DNA of 64,000 nucleotides from an uncultured bacterium (GTDB lineage: Bacteria > Vulcanimicrobiota > Xenobia > Xenobiales > Xenobiaceae), in assembly GCA_934644775.1 (NCBI GenBank), contig CAKUDB010000003.1, forward strand, positions 78,938-142,937, written 5' to 3'. Positions within the stretch are counted from its first letter, which is position 1. Each line of letters begins with the position of its first letter. A model generated the notes under the pieces. It had not been told where the DNA came from. It made no database searches and saw nothing but the letters and a program-made list of their open reading frames with translations. Both the position numbers and the translations under genes were made by a program. Below are positions 1 to 7,341 of the stretch, in pieces.

Positions 1-2
1 GC

Positions 3-266
3 GATATGGGATGCAAAGTTTTAGGGGAAAAGTTATCGGCACGAGTCATGCCCTTCTTCCCCAAAGGAGCTCGCCACCTCCATGCTAAGGGTATCTCTAA
101 ACCTACCCCTACAGGTTGGTATTACAACTATAAAATGCTACCTACCGATCAGATACGCTTTTTTAGCAAAATACAAAAGCCGGAGAAGATATACTTTGTG
201 ATCGACTGGACAGGCCGCGAGCCTCAGCGCTTTAAAAAAGCTGAACTTGACAAGATGTTCGATTAG
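3..266 (+). CDS. Hypothetical protein, C-terminal part (5' end at window edge)
   Basis: An open frame runs from the window edge to TAG at 264-266. The first ATG is at 6, but the frame is open upstream of it, so this may be the end of a longer protein. The visible 86 residues are basic and aromatic, with no signal peptide or membrane segment, and end in a charged tail (KKAELDKMFD). I do not recognise a family. It is followed by two tandem hairpins that separate it from the convergent CHAP gene. Confidence 0.4.
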   Translation, partial: DMGCKVLGEKLSARVMPFFPKGARHLHAKGISKPTPTGWYYNYKMLPTDQIRFFSKIQKPEKIYFVIDWTGREPQRFKKAELDKMFD

Positions 267-281
267 CCTAATAACGATTAA

Positions 282-382
282 GTACACCAAGAGAGCCCCC
301 TAGGCCTATCCTCAAAGCCTAGGGGGCTCTCTTGGTGTACCGAAAATTCACAGAGAGAAAGATCCTCCCTCTCTGTGAATTT
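282..382. terminator. Two tandem perfect hairpins between convergent genes
   Basis: Hairpin 1 has perfect 24-bp arms at 282-305 and 317-340 with an 11-nt loop; its core pairs GAGAGCCCCC with GGGGGCTCTC. Hairpin 2 has perfect 14-bp arms at 344-357 and 369-382 with an 11-nt loop. Both lie between convergent genes, so they probably act as a bidirectional terminator or barrier. Neither has a long T-tract; hairpin 2 ends in TTT or TTTT depending on strand. Stems this long are unusual for a simple intrinsic terminator. Confidence 0.7.
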
Positions 383-407
383 AGTCCGTTTCCTTGTTAC
401 TTTTTAA

Positions 408-1652
408 CTATTTCTTCTGAGCAGCGCAGTTGATATAGCCCATAACACTTTTACTATTTAAGCTATAACTTCTTCTAGCTACAGAGTTAGAAGAGTTGCC
501 TTCAATAGTATAAACTTTGCCATTGGCAACTTTCTCTACAATACCGATATGGTCGGACGTACCGTCACCCTGCCAGTCGAAGAGGATAGCATCGCCAGCT
601 TGAGGAGTATAAGAACCGCGACCGGCCCAAATATTCTCTTTCTTGGCCCAGTTGACGATAGTGGGACAATAGTTGACGTTGGAGCAAGAAGAAGTGTTCA
701 GTACACCATGATCCTTAAGCATATTCATGGCCCAAGCAGCACACCAAGGGGTAGTTTGACAATTGATGCCGCTCTTCTTAGTAATCTTGTTAATCTGAGC
801 AGCATTGCGACTCTCAGTCATGCCGACCATAGCACCCGCGTCGGAGAGCAAACCGCTTACACCCTTATTGGCTCCGTAGTTGCCATTGTTGCCTACACTA
901 CTGGCACTACCGGTACTACCGGTACTGGAGTTAGCAGCAGAAGCCATAGCTTCAATACTAGCAGTTATAGAGCTCATATCCATGAGCTTAGCTAAATTAC
1001 CATACTGAGAGATCATAGACTTACATGAAGCCGAAATCTGCTCGTCGCTCATGTTGGGGAAAAAGGCTTTTAAGTAGGCTTTATAAACATTGGCAGCCCC
1101 ATCAACGGCACTACCACTGGTAATGGAGTTGGCAGCAGAAGCCATAGCTTCAATACTGGTAGCTATAGAGCTCATATCCATGAGCTTAGCTAAATCGCCA
1201 TACTGAGAGGTCATAGATTTGCACGAATTAGCAATTTGCTCATCGCTCATGTTGGGGAAAAAGGCTTTTAAGTAGGCTTTATAAGATTCAGTAGCCCCAT
1301 CAAGAACCCCCTTGCTACCGGAGCTAGAAGAGCCCTTGCTAGCGGAAGAAGACATGCTCTCAATAACGCCTTGGATATAATCTGTAGAACCGGACAAATT
1401 AGAAGCAGAAACGCTCTGACTAAGCTGGTCGCTAACTGAAAGATTGGAGGAAGTCAGTTGCTTAATTTCTTCACTTAAGGCGGACTGCATAGAATCGATG
1501 GAAGTATTGCCCAGAGCCTGAGTAGCTCCCATATTGGCTTTATTCATATTAGCGATATTAGCATACATGGCTTTGGCATTATTAAAATCGGCTGCACTCA
1601 TAGTCATCATGCTAGTATTCTTAGCCATATTGGCAACGGTATTTAATCCCAT
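408..1652 (-). CDS. CHAP-domain amidase/endopeptidase-like protein with internal duplication
   Basis: 414 residues. The C-terminal ~120 residues form a CHAP (NlpC/P60-like) cysteine peptidase/amidase domain: catalytic Cys304 in PWCAAW, His368 in SDHIGIV and a polar residue in the EGN segment. CHAP domains cleave peptidoglycan peptides or related amide bonds. Residues ~118-176 and ~184-242 are a tandem duplication containing YKAYLKAFFPNMSDEQI, period 66 residues. The N-terminus is Met/Asn/Ala-rich and helical, with no Sec signal, lipobox or membrane segment, so export would need another route or lysis. The start is supported by AGAGAGG upstream of the ATG. It is transcribed alone, with terminators on both sides. 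It could be a secreted toxin or effector, a phage-like lysin or a self-remodelling enzyme. Confidence 0.8.
   Translation of the reverse strand: MGLNTVANMAKNTSMMTMSAADFNNAKAMYANIANMNKANMGATQALGNTSIDSMQSALSEEIKQLTSSNLSVSDQLSQSVSASNLSGSTDYIQGVIESMSSSASKGSSSSGSKGVLDGATESYKAYLKAFFPNMSDEQIANSCKSMTSQYGDLAKLMDMSSIATSIEAMASAANSITSGSAVDGAANVYKAYLKAFFPNMSDEQISASCKSMISQYGNLAKLMDMSSITASIEAMASAANSSTGSTGSASSVGNNGNYGANKGVSGLLSDAGAMVGMTESRNAAQINKITKKSGINCQTTPWCAAWAMNMLKDHGVLNTSSCSNVNYCPTIVNWAKKENIWAGRGSYTPQAGDAILFDWQGDGTSDHIGIVEKVANGKVYTIEGNSSNSVARRSYSLNSKSVMGYINCAAQKK
927..1301 (-). repeat. 198-bp-period tandem duplication inside the CHAP gene
   Basis: Two direct copies at about 927-1103 and 1125-1301 encode nearly identical ~59-residue segments (both with AYLKAFFPNMSDEQI and LAKLMDMSSI). 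Nucleotide identity is high over most of the unit, which suggests a recent duplication or gene conversion. It sits between the N-terminal helical region and the CHAP domain. Confidence 0.85.
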
Positions 1653-1752
1653 GAGAAGTACCTCTCTTTTTAAACTAGACTTGCCTTTATTCTCAAGACA
1701 TACGACCTAAAAGTAAATAGTTTAAGCTTTTTTTAGGAATATTTTAGCGAAA

Positions 1753-1807
1753 AAAACTAAAAAAAATGCCCGCCATCCGGTCAAAAACGACCTTCAGGCT
1801 GAGGCGG
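1753..1807 (-). terminator. Intrinsic terminator after the zinc-ribbon gene pair
   Basis: Read on the minus strand, CCGCC pairs with GGCGG (1803-1807 with 1770-1774), with an inner GGTC/GACC stem, followed by a long T-rich tract (complement of 1753-1766). It separates the zinc-ribbon genes from the CHAP gene. Confidence 0.7.
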
Positions 1808-1831
1808 ATTTAGCTAAAGATAACCAAAGTT

Positions 1832-3022
1832 CTAACTGATAATCTGGCGAGTTTGCTCTACGCCTTCAATCATATTTTCCAAAGCCGAATCGAGGGCTTC
1901 ATCACTGACCTCACGGCCATTTTGAATATCTTCACACACATAATAGGCATCTTCTAATTTGGCCAATCCTTCTTCCATGGCCTCGCGAGACAGGATTAAA
2001 GACTCCCCCTCTTCTTCGGAGCCATTAAAAACGCTCTCTGGCAAAGCAGCATATCTATTTTTAAGATTGGCAACAAATTGGCCATACTCGCGTAATCCAG
2101 AAGCTAACTCACTCCAAGAGTCGTTACCTTCACGTAAAGAGTTTATGCTATCTAAAATTGCTTGTACACAGGGAGGCAATGTAGGCAACTGACAATTATC
2201 CTCCAGTCCTGCTTCGCCAACTATGCGCTCAGGAAGTCTCATTCCACAGCTAAGACAACGCTTGTCCCATTGGCCAACTTCGGATCCACACTTGGGACAG
2301 TGCCAACTTTGTTGAACAGCTAAGGCTTCTCGTTTAGCCTTCTCTTCCTTATATTTTTCAATCATTATATCGCTGGTAGTTTTAAAAGCTTCCAAAGCAG
2401 CAGGCAATTCTTCCAGCGAATGACATTCACAAATTCTAAATAAGTTATCTAAAGCCTCACAGTAATCTTCTATATGCTCGGGCAAATATTGGCAAGCCAC
2501 TAACTTATCGAAAGAAGGGCGCAAAAAGTCGAGGCGATTTTCCAGCATTTCCCAGTCGCGACGCTCCTCAACTATCGCCTGGCCAGCCTTAAGAACGCCA
2601 TCGATACTGTCAAACTCTGACAATTGGGGTTTAGTGTTTCTCAATTCTTCCAGTTTAGCTAAACTTTTTTCCATCTCTTTTAGCTGCCCTACCAAAGCAT
2701 TGACATCACGTACTACCCCATCGACGTCCTCATTTTTTAATTCACAAATGAGCGAGGAAAGGACGCCGCCTACACCTTCAATATCGGCATAGACTTGAGC
2801 TATATGTTCCAGCTCTTCTTCATTGTAATCATAACCGCGCACACTATATTTGAAAGCTAGCACAAAAGCGGACATAACTACATCACACCGGTGCAACTCT
2901 CCACGAAGTTGAGCAAGAGGTTCCTTATTAGCTATACAATATTCCAATCCACTTACAAAAACGCGCAAATGGGGAATCAATTTGGGAAAAGAATCATCCA
3001 GCTTAGGCAGCTTATCTACCAT
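1832..3022 (-). CDS. Zinc-ribbon helical protein, paralog 1
   Basis: About 396 residues from the ATG at 3022, which has GGAGG 4 nt upstream. The frame is open further upstream, but a start at 3052 would add 10 residues without a ribosome binding site. The N-terminus (KLPKLDDSFPKLIP) is shared with the next gene. A long acidic helical region is followed by a four-Cys zinc ribbon (CPKCG...CLSCG, central) and another helical region. No signal peptide or membrane helix. It is tandem with a diverged paralog 45 bp upstream and probably co-transcribed with it. I do not recognise a family; the fold suggests a cytoplasmic scaffold or regulator, which is an inference. Confidence 0.75.
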   Translation of the reverse strand: MVDKLPKLDDSFPKLIPHLRVFVSGLEYCIANKEPLAQLRGELHRCDVVMSAFVLAFKYSVRGYDYNEEELEHIAQVYADIEGVGGVLSSLICELKNEDVDGVVRDVNALVGQLKEMEKSLAKLEELRNTKPQLSEFDSIDGVLKAGQAIVEERRDWEMLENRLDFLRPSFDKLVACQYLPEHIEDYCEALDNLFRICECHSLEELPAALEAFKTTSDIMIEKYKEEKAKREALAVQQSWHCPKCGSEVGQWDKRCLSCGMRLPERIVGEAGLEDNCQLPTLPPCVQAILDSINSLREGNDSWSELASGLREYGQFVANLKNRYAALPESVFNGSEEEGESLILSREAMEEGLAKLEDAYYVCEDIQNGREVSDEALDSALENMIEGVEQTRQIIS

Positions 3023-3067
3023 GGTACCTCCAAAGAGCTGTAGCTTATTCAAATAAAAGGAAATTGT

Positions 3068-4282
3068 TTATTTCTTTGAGTTGCGGTATTTCTGAGCCAA
3101 GCCGCCTATACCGCGCATCTCTTTAACTGCTTTTACCATAACTTCCAAAGCGCATTGTAAGTGGAATCGATCCACAGGAGGCTCGAAACCTTCCAAAAGT
3201 TCAACGGCTTTGACCAGATTTTCCAAACAACTATTGGCTAAATCGATAATTCCATCAATATTTTCGCGCTCTTCTGGGGTAGTCTTAATTTTCGAAGTGG
3301 CCATTTTGTTGATACGCGAATTGGCCTCGGCAACACGTCGACGCAACTCTCCCACCGCCCGCTTGAAAGGACGAATCATCTTGATATTATTGGGAAGATC
3401 CTGAGCAATATCTATAATGCGCTGTACATATTCAGGCATACCCTCATAAGCTGCCTCGCCCTTTTCCGAGCCTTTGTCAGCCCCAGAGCCCCTTTCAAAT
3501 TCCTCAGGCATCCTGGCTCCACAAGCGAAACACTTTTTGCTTCCTCCGATCATAGGTTTGCCACAATAAGGGCATAAAACAGTCACAGAGTTGGTATCTA
3601 TTTGACTGTCTTGAAAATTGACCAGATCCTCACCGCTAGACTTTACTTCTTCCAAAACTTCTGGTAGAGCTTCCAAATTTTGCTCGTTAAGCACTTCAAC
3701 TAGGCGCTCTAAAGCTCGATCGTGGCGAATAAGTTCTTCTGGTAAACCGGTTCCTGAAACGATCTCGTTCCACTGAGGAATAAGTGCTGCCAAACGGGCC
3801 CCCAAAGCTTCCCATTCGGAGCCATTAGTTTCCAAAACAAAGTTGCCCGCTCGCAATAAGCTGTCTACCACAGGCACTTCAGAATAGATATGGCTATCGC
3901 CCACAGCGGCTTTCAAGTCCATATTCAATTCTTCTAAATCTTTTAAGTGATCGTAAATATTGGCTACACAAGAAATGGCCGCTGCTGTAGCATCCATACT
4001 TAGAGCGGTCTCTAATTTGGCCATTTCGGAACTCATGCGCGTAAATAAAAGTATAATCTCGTTGATCGCTTCATTGCGCTCGGGAGGAAGCTCTTTTAAG
4101 CGCAAAACCTCCATGAAATTGCCCAGGGCAGTCCCTAAAGCAGCGTCACACTGACGAAATTCGAAAGCTGTACACGTTAAACTAACTCCACCGGCCACAC
4201 ATTCAGACATAATTTTCACTAACTGTCTGAAAGAAGGAATAATACGAGGGAAGTTGTCGTCGAGTACTGGAAATTTAGCCAT
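3068..4282 (-). CDS. Zinc-ribbon helical protein, paralog 2
   Basis: About 404 residues from the ATG at 4282 (AGG upstream); the same 10-codon upstream extension seen in its paralog is probably not translated. N-terminus KFPVLDDNFPRIIPSFRQL matches the neighbouring gene, as does the central ribbon CPYCG...CFACGARMPEE. Both flanks are predicted helical and charged, with a basic C-terminus (QKYRNSKK). No export signal. It is first in a two-gene unit; the pair clearly arose by duplication but has diverged widely outside the N-terminus and ribbon. Function unknown. Confidence 0.75.
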   Translation of the reverse strand: MAKFPVLDDNFPRIIPSFRQLVKIMSECVAGGVSLTCTAFEFRQCDAALGTALGNFMEVLRLKELPPERNEAINEIILLFTRMSSEMAKLETALSMDATAAAISCVANIYDHLKDLEELNMDLKAAVGDSHIYSEVPVVDSLLRAGNFVLETNGSEWEALGARLAALIPQWNEIVSGTGLPEELIRHDRALERLVEVLNEQNLEALPEVLEEVKSSGEDLVNFQDSQIDTNSVTVLCPYCGKPMIGGSKKCFACGARMPEEFERGSGADKGSEKGEAAYEGMPEYVQRIIDIAQDLPNNIKMIRPFKRAVGELRRRVAEANSRINKMATSKIKTTPEERENIDGIIDLANSCLENLVKAVELLEGFEPPVDRFHLQCALEVMVKAVKEMRGIGGLAQKYRNSKK

Positions 4283-4367
4283 GATACCTGAAAAAGTTCT
4301 ATTGTGTTGCATGGCTTCCTGTAATTTTATTAAATAATGGAAGATAAAATTTTACTACAGATTACCT

Positions 4368-4421
4368 AAAAGATCACTTTACCTAGAGCCTAAGAACTGA
4401 CAATAAGCAAAGTGATCTTTT
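4368..4421 (-). terminator. Terminator between 4466-5449 and the zinc-ribbon pair
   Basis: Perfect 13-bp arms AAAAGATCACTTT at 4368-4380 and 4409-4421 with a 28-nt loop. On the minus strand the right-hand arm ends in TTTT. It lies just downstream of the gene ending at 4466. Confidence 0.65.
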
Positions 4422-4465
4422 CTGGTGATGCCAACTAGAACAGCTTAGCTGGCTAAATATCCATT

Positions 4466-5449
4466 TCAATGGTTGTCCAAAATGAAAGAGCCGCCCTTGG
4501 CAAGAGACGATCCTTCCCAACTACTCGATTTAGGGCGAAGGCTAACCAACTTAGAAGCCCCAGTACCGATTGCTAGATCGCTTTGGGGTTTAGTCGAACC
4601 GAATACAGAAGCTAAAGACAACCCTCGTTTACGTCCTACCGCTTCGGCACAGAGCATACTACTTTGGGCTAAATCTCCCACAGTCTTTATCTGTTTATAG
4701 ATTTTATTGAGAGTTTGCCAAGACTTCTGGATATGGGTAAGCCGTTTATGGGCCGAAACTCCCAAATTGAGCCCAGAGGCTAATAAATGTTTAGAATTTA
4801 TCCCCAATTTCTGACCATATTTATGGATTTGCAAACCACGCTCTTTTAAAGAGCGCCCTTTTGAAATTAAGGCCAAGCCGACTCCTTTAGTAAAAGGACA
4901 ACCGAGCATAGCCTTGCCTGCTGCTTCCAGAGCTGCTCCCGAAGCCCAGAGGGCTAAACCGGCAGCAATCTTAGCCAAAGCCTGTTGGCCTAATTTCTGA
5001 CCATTCTGCTTCAAAGTAGAACTAAGCTTATTCATATGCAAAGCTTGCTCTTTGTTATTATTTAATACAATGGAGCGACCGAGACATTTTTGCTGTTTAG
5101 ACTCAGAGTCGAGCGAAATTTGCCAATGGCGTCCGTATTCGGCTTTAAGTTGTTGGTTAGATAAAGCTTCAGCCGTTTGTTCATCCAGTTTTCTAGGTAT
5201 AAGAGAAGCTGAAGCTGCCCCTTCTTCACCCATAGACAATTGTTGGAACGCCCCTAATGGCCCTACTATAGGTGAAGTATTAAAATAAGAAACCGAACTA
5301 GCTTGGGTTGTTAAGGATAAACTGTCGTTACTGCGGGGCGCTTCAACCCGGCTCTCTCCCTCGCCCCTAATATTCTCCGTTGAAAAAGGTGAAAGAACCT
5401 GACTAGTATTGATAAAAGCAGCGCTGCGGGCAGCATATATTTCTACCAT
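4466..5449 (-). CDS. Unknown protein with a hydrophobic Ala/Gly-rich core
   Basis: 327 residues; the ATG at 5449 is preceded by GGGGGG at a good distance. The N-terminal ~90 residues are Ser/Thr-rich and low-complexity, with no Sec signal. Residues ~160-205 hold an Ala/Gly-rich stretch (LAKIAAGLALWASGAALEAAG, then GVGLALISKG) that could be a hydrophobic or amphipathic hairpin. The remainder is basic and helical, followed by a Ser/Gly-rich tail. It has its own terminator and a leader hairpin at 5489-5508. I do not recognise a family. A leaderless protein with a Ser/Thr-rich start and a hydrophobic core is compatible with a secreted effector or translocator, but this is speculation. Confidence 0.6.
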   Translation of the reverse strand: MVEIYAARSAAFINTSQVLSPFSTENIRGEGESRVEAPRSNDSLSLTTQASSVSYFNTSPIVGPLGAFQQLSMGEEGAASASLIPRKLDEQTAEALSNQQLKAEYGRHWQISLDSESKQQKCLGRSIVLNNNKEQALHMNKLSSTLKQNGQKLGQQALAKIAAGLALWASGAALEAAGKAMLGCPFTKGVGLALISKGRSLKERGLQIHKYGQKLGINSKHLLASGLNLGVSAHKRLTHIQKSWQTLNKIYKQIKTVGDLAQSSMLCAEAVGRKRGLSLASVFGSTKPQSDLAIGTGASKLVSLRPKSSSWEGSSLAKGGSFILDNH

Positions 5450-5488
5450 ACAATTTCCCCCCTATATACACTTTTTCTAATATTGGCC

Positions 5489-5508
5489 AGCCGCTTCTTT
5501 AAGCGGCT
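5489..5508 (-). other. Perfect 8-bp hairpin in the leader of the 4466-5449 gene
   Basis: Arms AGCCGCTT and AAGCGGCT around a 4-nt loop, about 40 nt upstream of the ATG at 5449. No T-tract follows, so it is more likely a leader structure or mRNA stabiliser than a terminator. Confidence 0.4.
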
Positions 5509-5561
5509 ACAAGTTCAGTCTATCATATATGTAAATTCAGCAAAAGCTTACTAGAAAAATA

Positions 5562-5614
5562 AAAAAAAGCGCTCCAGGTGATATAGAATAAAGTGACGAT
5601 CACCCTGAGCGCTT
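5562..5614 (-). terminator. Terminator after the kinase gene
   Basis: On the minus strand, AAGCGCTCAGGGTGAT pairs imperfectly with ATCACCTGGAGCGCTT and is followed by a run of eight T. It sits 14 nt beyond the stop of the kinase gene. Confidence 0.85.
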
Positions 5615-5627
5615 ACTTAGAAGTATC

Positions 5628-7316
5628 TTAGTATTGGTAGATACTGCCACCCAAAAATTCGCGCAAGACGGAATTTTTGGGGATCCACTCCGAATCCATA
5701 GGCACTACCTTAGTCAGGAAGCGCAACATATCTCTAGCCATAGTGTAGGAGGGACTATCTTCAGGAACTTCCAAAAGATAAGGCCAAGCATAATGGCGAA
5801 AAACAGCCAGCTCGTAAGCTAAAGCCGAGTTAAAAATGGCGTCGGAGCGACTCTGGTGAGGGAATATATATTTGTTTTCACCCCGTCGAACACTGGGCCA
5901 GCGCTTAATAGTGCTGTCGGCCGAGATACCTCTGTAGCGCCTATCTCTGATAATGCGACGCAATAGACGAGCATAAGTGGTGGGAACTCGGTTGACATTG
6001 TCCATATTGAGCTGGGGCAAAGCACTCACAAAAATGGCATAATGCTTTTCTTGGGGTATAGCGTCGGTAATAGCTGGGTTAAGACCGTGGATACCTTCCA
6101 TAAGCAAAATTTGCTCATCGCCCAAGCAAAGGGAGTTTTCTTCTTCGGCGGGGAAAGGACGCTGGTTGACAAAATCAAAACGCGGCACTTTAGTAGGCTT
6201 ACCCTCCAGCAAAGATTGCAAATCGTTTTTAATACGCTGTAAATTCAAAGCTTCGATAGCTTCAAAGTCGTAGTCGCCCTTCTCGTCACGGGGACATTGC
6301 TCACAAGGCAAATAATAATCGTCCAAACCGACATAAACGGTACGTTTTCCCATAGCTTGCAAATGGGTAGAAAGACGGCGCACCGTACTAGTCTTGCCTG
6401 AACTGGAAGGGCCGGAAATAAAGACGACCTTGACGCCATGACGGGAAAGAATATCGTGAGCAATTTCGCCTATGCGCAACTCGTGCAAAGTTTCGCTTAC
6501 TTGCACTAAGTTTTGGCCTTCGCCACTCAGAATCTGCCGATTGAGCTTACCCACCGTGTCGATATTCATGCGCCTATTCCAATTTTTGGCCTGAGTAGCG
6601 GCACCGAGCATAAATTTCTTCAGTTCTTCCGTAGGAAGACGAACTGGCTCTTGAGCTAAGAGTAACCCCTCGGCCATTCCTACAACTTTAATCGAGCGCA
6701 AAAAACCAGCATCTGGCACAAAAGGGCCATAGGCTAAATCGGTATAATCACCGATATTAACCACATCAAATTTTGAGCCTACCCAACAATTGACGACGTA
6801 ACGTCGATCGCCCTCAGGATCTTCTACCATACTTAAAGCAGCCGAAGAGGGAACTAAACTATTTTTAAAAGGTATCTTTTTGGCACAAAGCTTAGCGAAA
6901 GTCTTATCGACCTCTTTACCAAAAGCTTCAATATCTTCCACATTTTTTACATAGAAAAATAGCTGACTGTGCAGCGATTGGCCAATTTCTAAAGCCGCCT
7001 CGGGATTGACTAATTTGGCAGCATAAACTAACAAATAAGCAGAGCTGCGCATAATAATGTGACGGCCAAAATAATCGTCGTTGGTCAGAGGAGTAATCGT
7101 ACAATTGGAAGCTATGCGAGCTTTTAAGTCGACAATTTCGCCATCAACTTGAGCTCCTACGTAGCCGACCTTGCGCAAATGGTTCATACATATAGGCAAT
7201 TTCATAGACTGGGCCGAGTCGTCTATAATACCCAAATCGCGACACAGGACATCACAAACAAAAGTGTCGTTAGAAACTTCCTGAATGCCATGAGGCAGAG
7301 ATATTTTACACAACAT
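5628..7316 (-). CDS. TGS-linked uridine kinase/phosphoribulokinase-like nucleoside kinase
   Basis: 562 residues. The N-terminal ~75 residues resemble a TGS/ubiquitin-like domain, the middle a ThrRS/AlaRS-like second domain (FGRHIIMRSSAYLL), and the C-terminal half a uridine kinase/phosphoribulokinase P-loop fold. Walker A is GPSSSGKTS at ~302-310, followed by the substrate-site segment GLDDYY and LLMEGIHGLNP. This three-part architecture is a known bacterial family annotated as nucleoside kinase; its physiological substrate is poorly defined. It lies 25 bp downstream of the DEAD-box helicase gene and is probably co-transcribed with it. Ends at a strong terminator. Confidence 0.85.
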   Translation of the reverse strand: MLCKISLPHGIQEVSNDTFVCDVLCRDLGIIDDSAQSMKLPICMNHLRKVGYVGAQVDGEIVDLKARIASNCTITPLTNDDYFGRHIIMRSSAYLLVYAAKLVNPEAALEIGQSLHSQLFFYVKNVEDIEAFGKEVDKTFAKLCAKKIPFKNSLVPSSAALSMVEDPEGDRRYVVNCWVGSKFDVVNIGDYTDLAYGPFVPDAGFLRSIKVVGMAEGLLLAQEPVRLPTEELKKFMLGAATQAKNWNRRMNIDTVGKLNRQILSGEGQNLVQVSETLHELRIGEIAHDILSRHGVKVVFISGPSSSGKTSTVRRLSTHLQAMGKRTVYVGLDDYYLPCEQCPRDEKGDYDFEAIEALNLQRIKNDLQSLLEGKPTKVPRFDFVNQRPFPAEEENSLCLGDEQILLMEGIHGLNPAITDAIPQEKHYAIFVSALPQLNMDNVNRVPTTYARLLRRIIRDRRYRGISADSTIKRWPSVRRGENKYIFPHQSRSDAIFNSALAYELAVFRHYAWPYLLEVPEDSPSYTMARDMLRFLTKVVPMDSEWIPKNSVLREFLGGSIYQY

Positions 7317-7341
7317 ATTAAATTGACTCCCCTGGACTTAG

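Noticed and set aside
549..995. Open frame on the plus strand opposite the CHAP gene
   Set aside because: It is antisense to a strongly supported CHAP domain and its translation shows no known motif.
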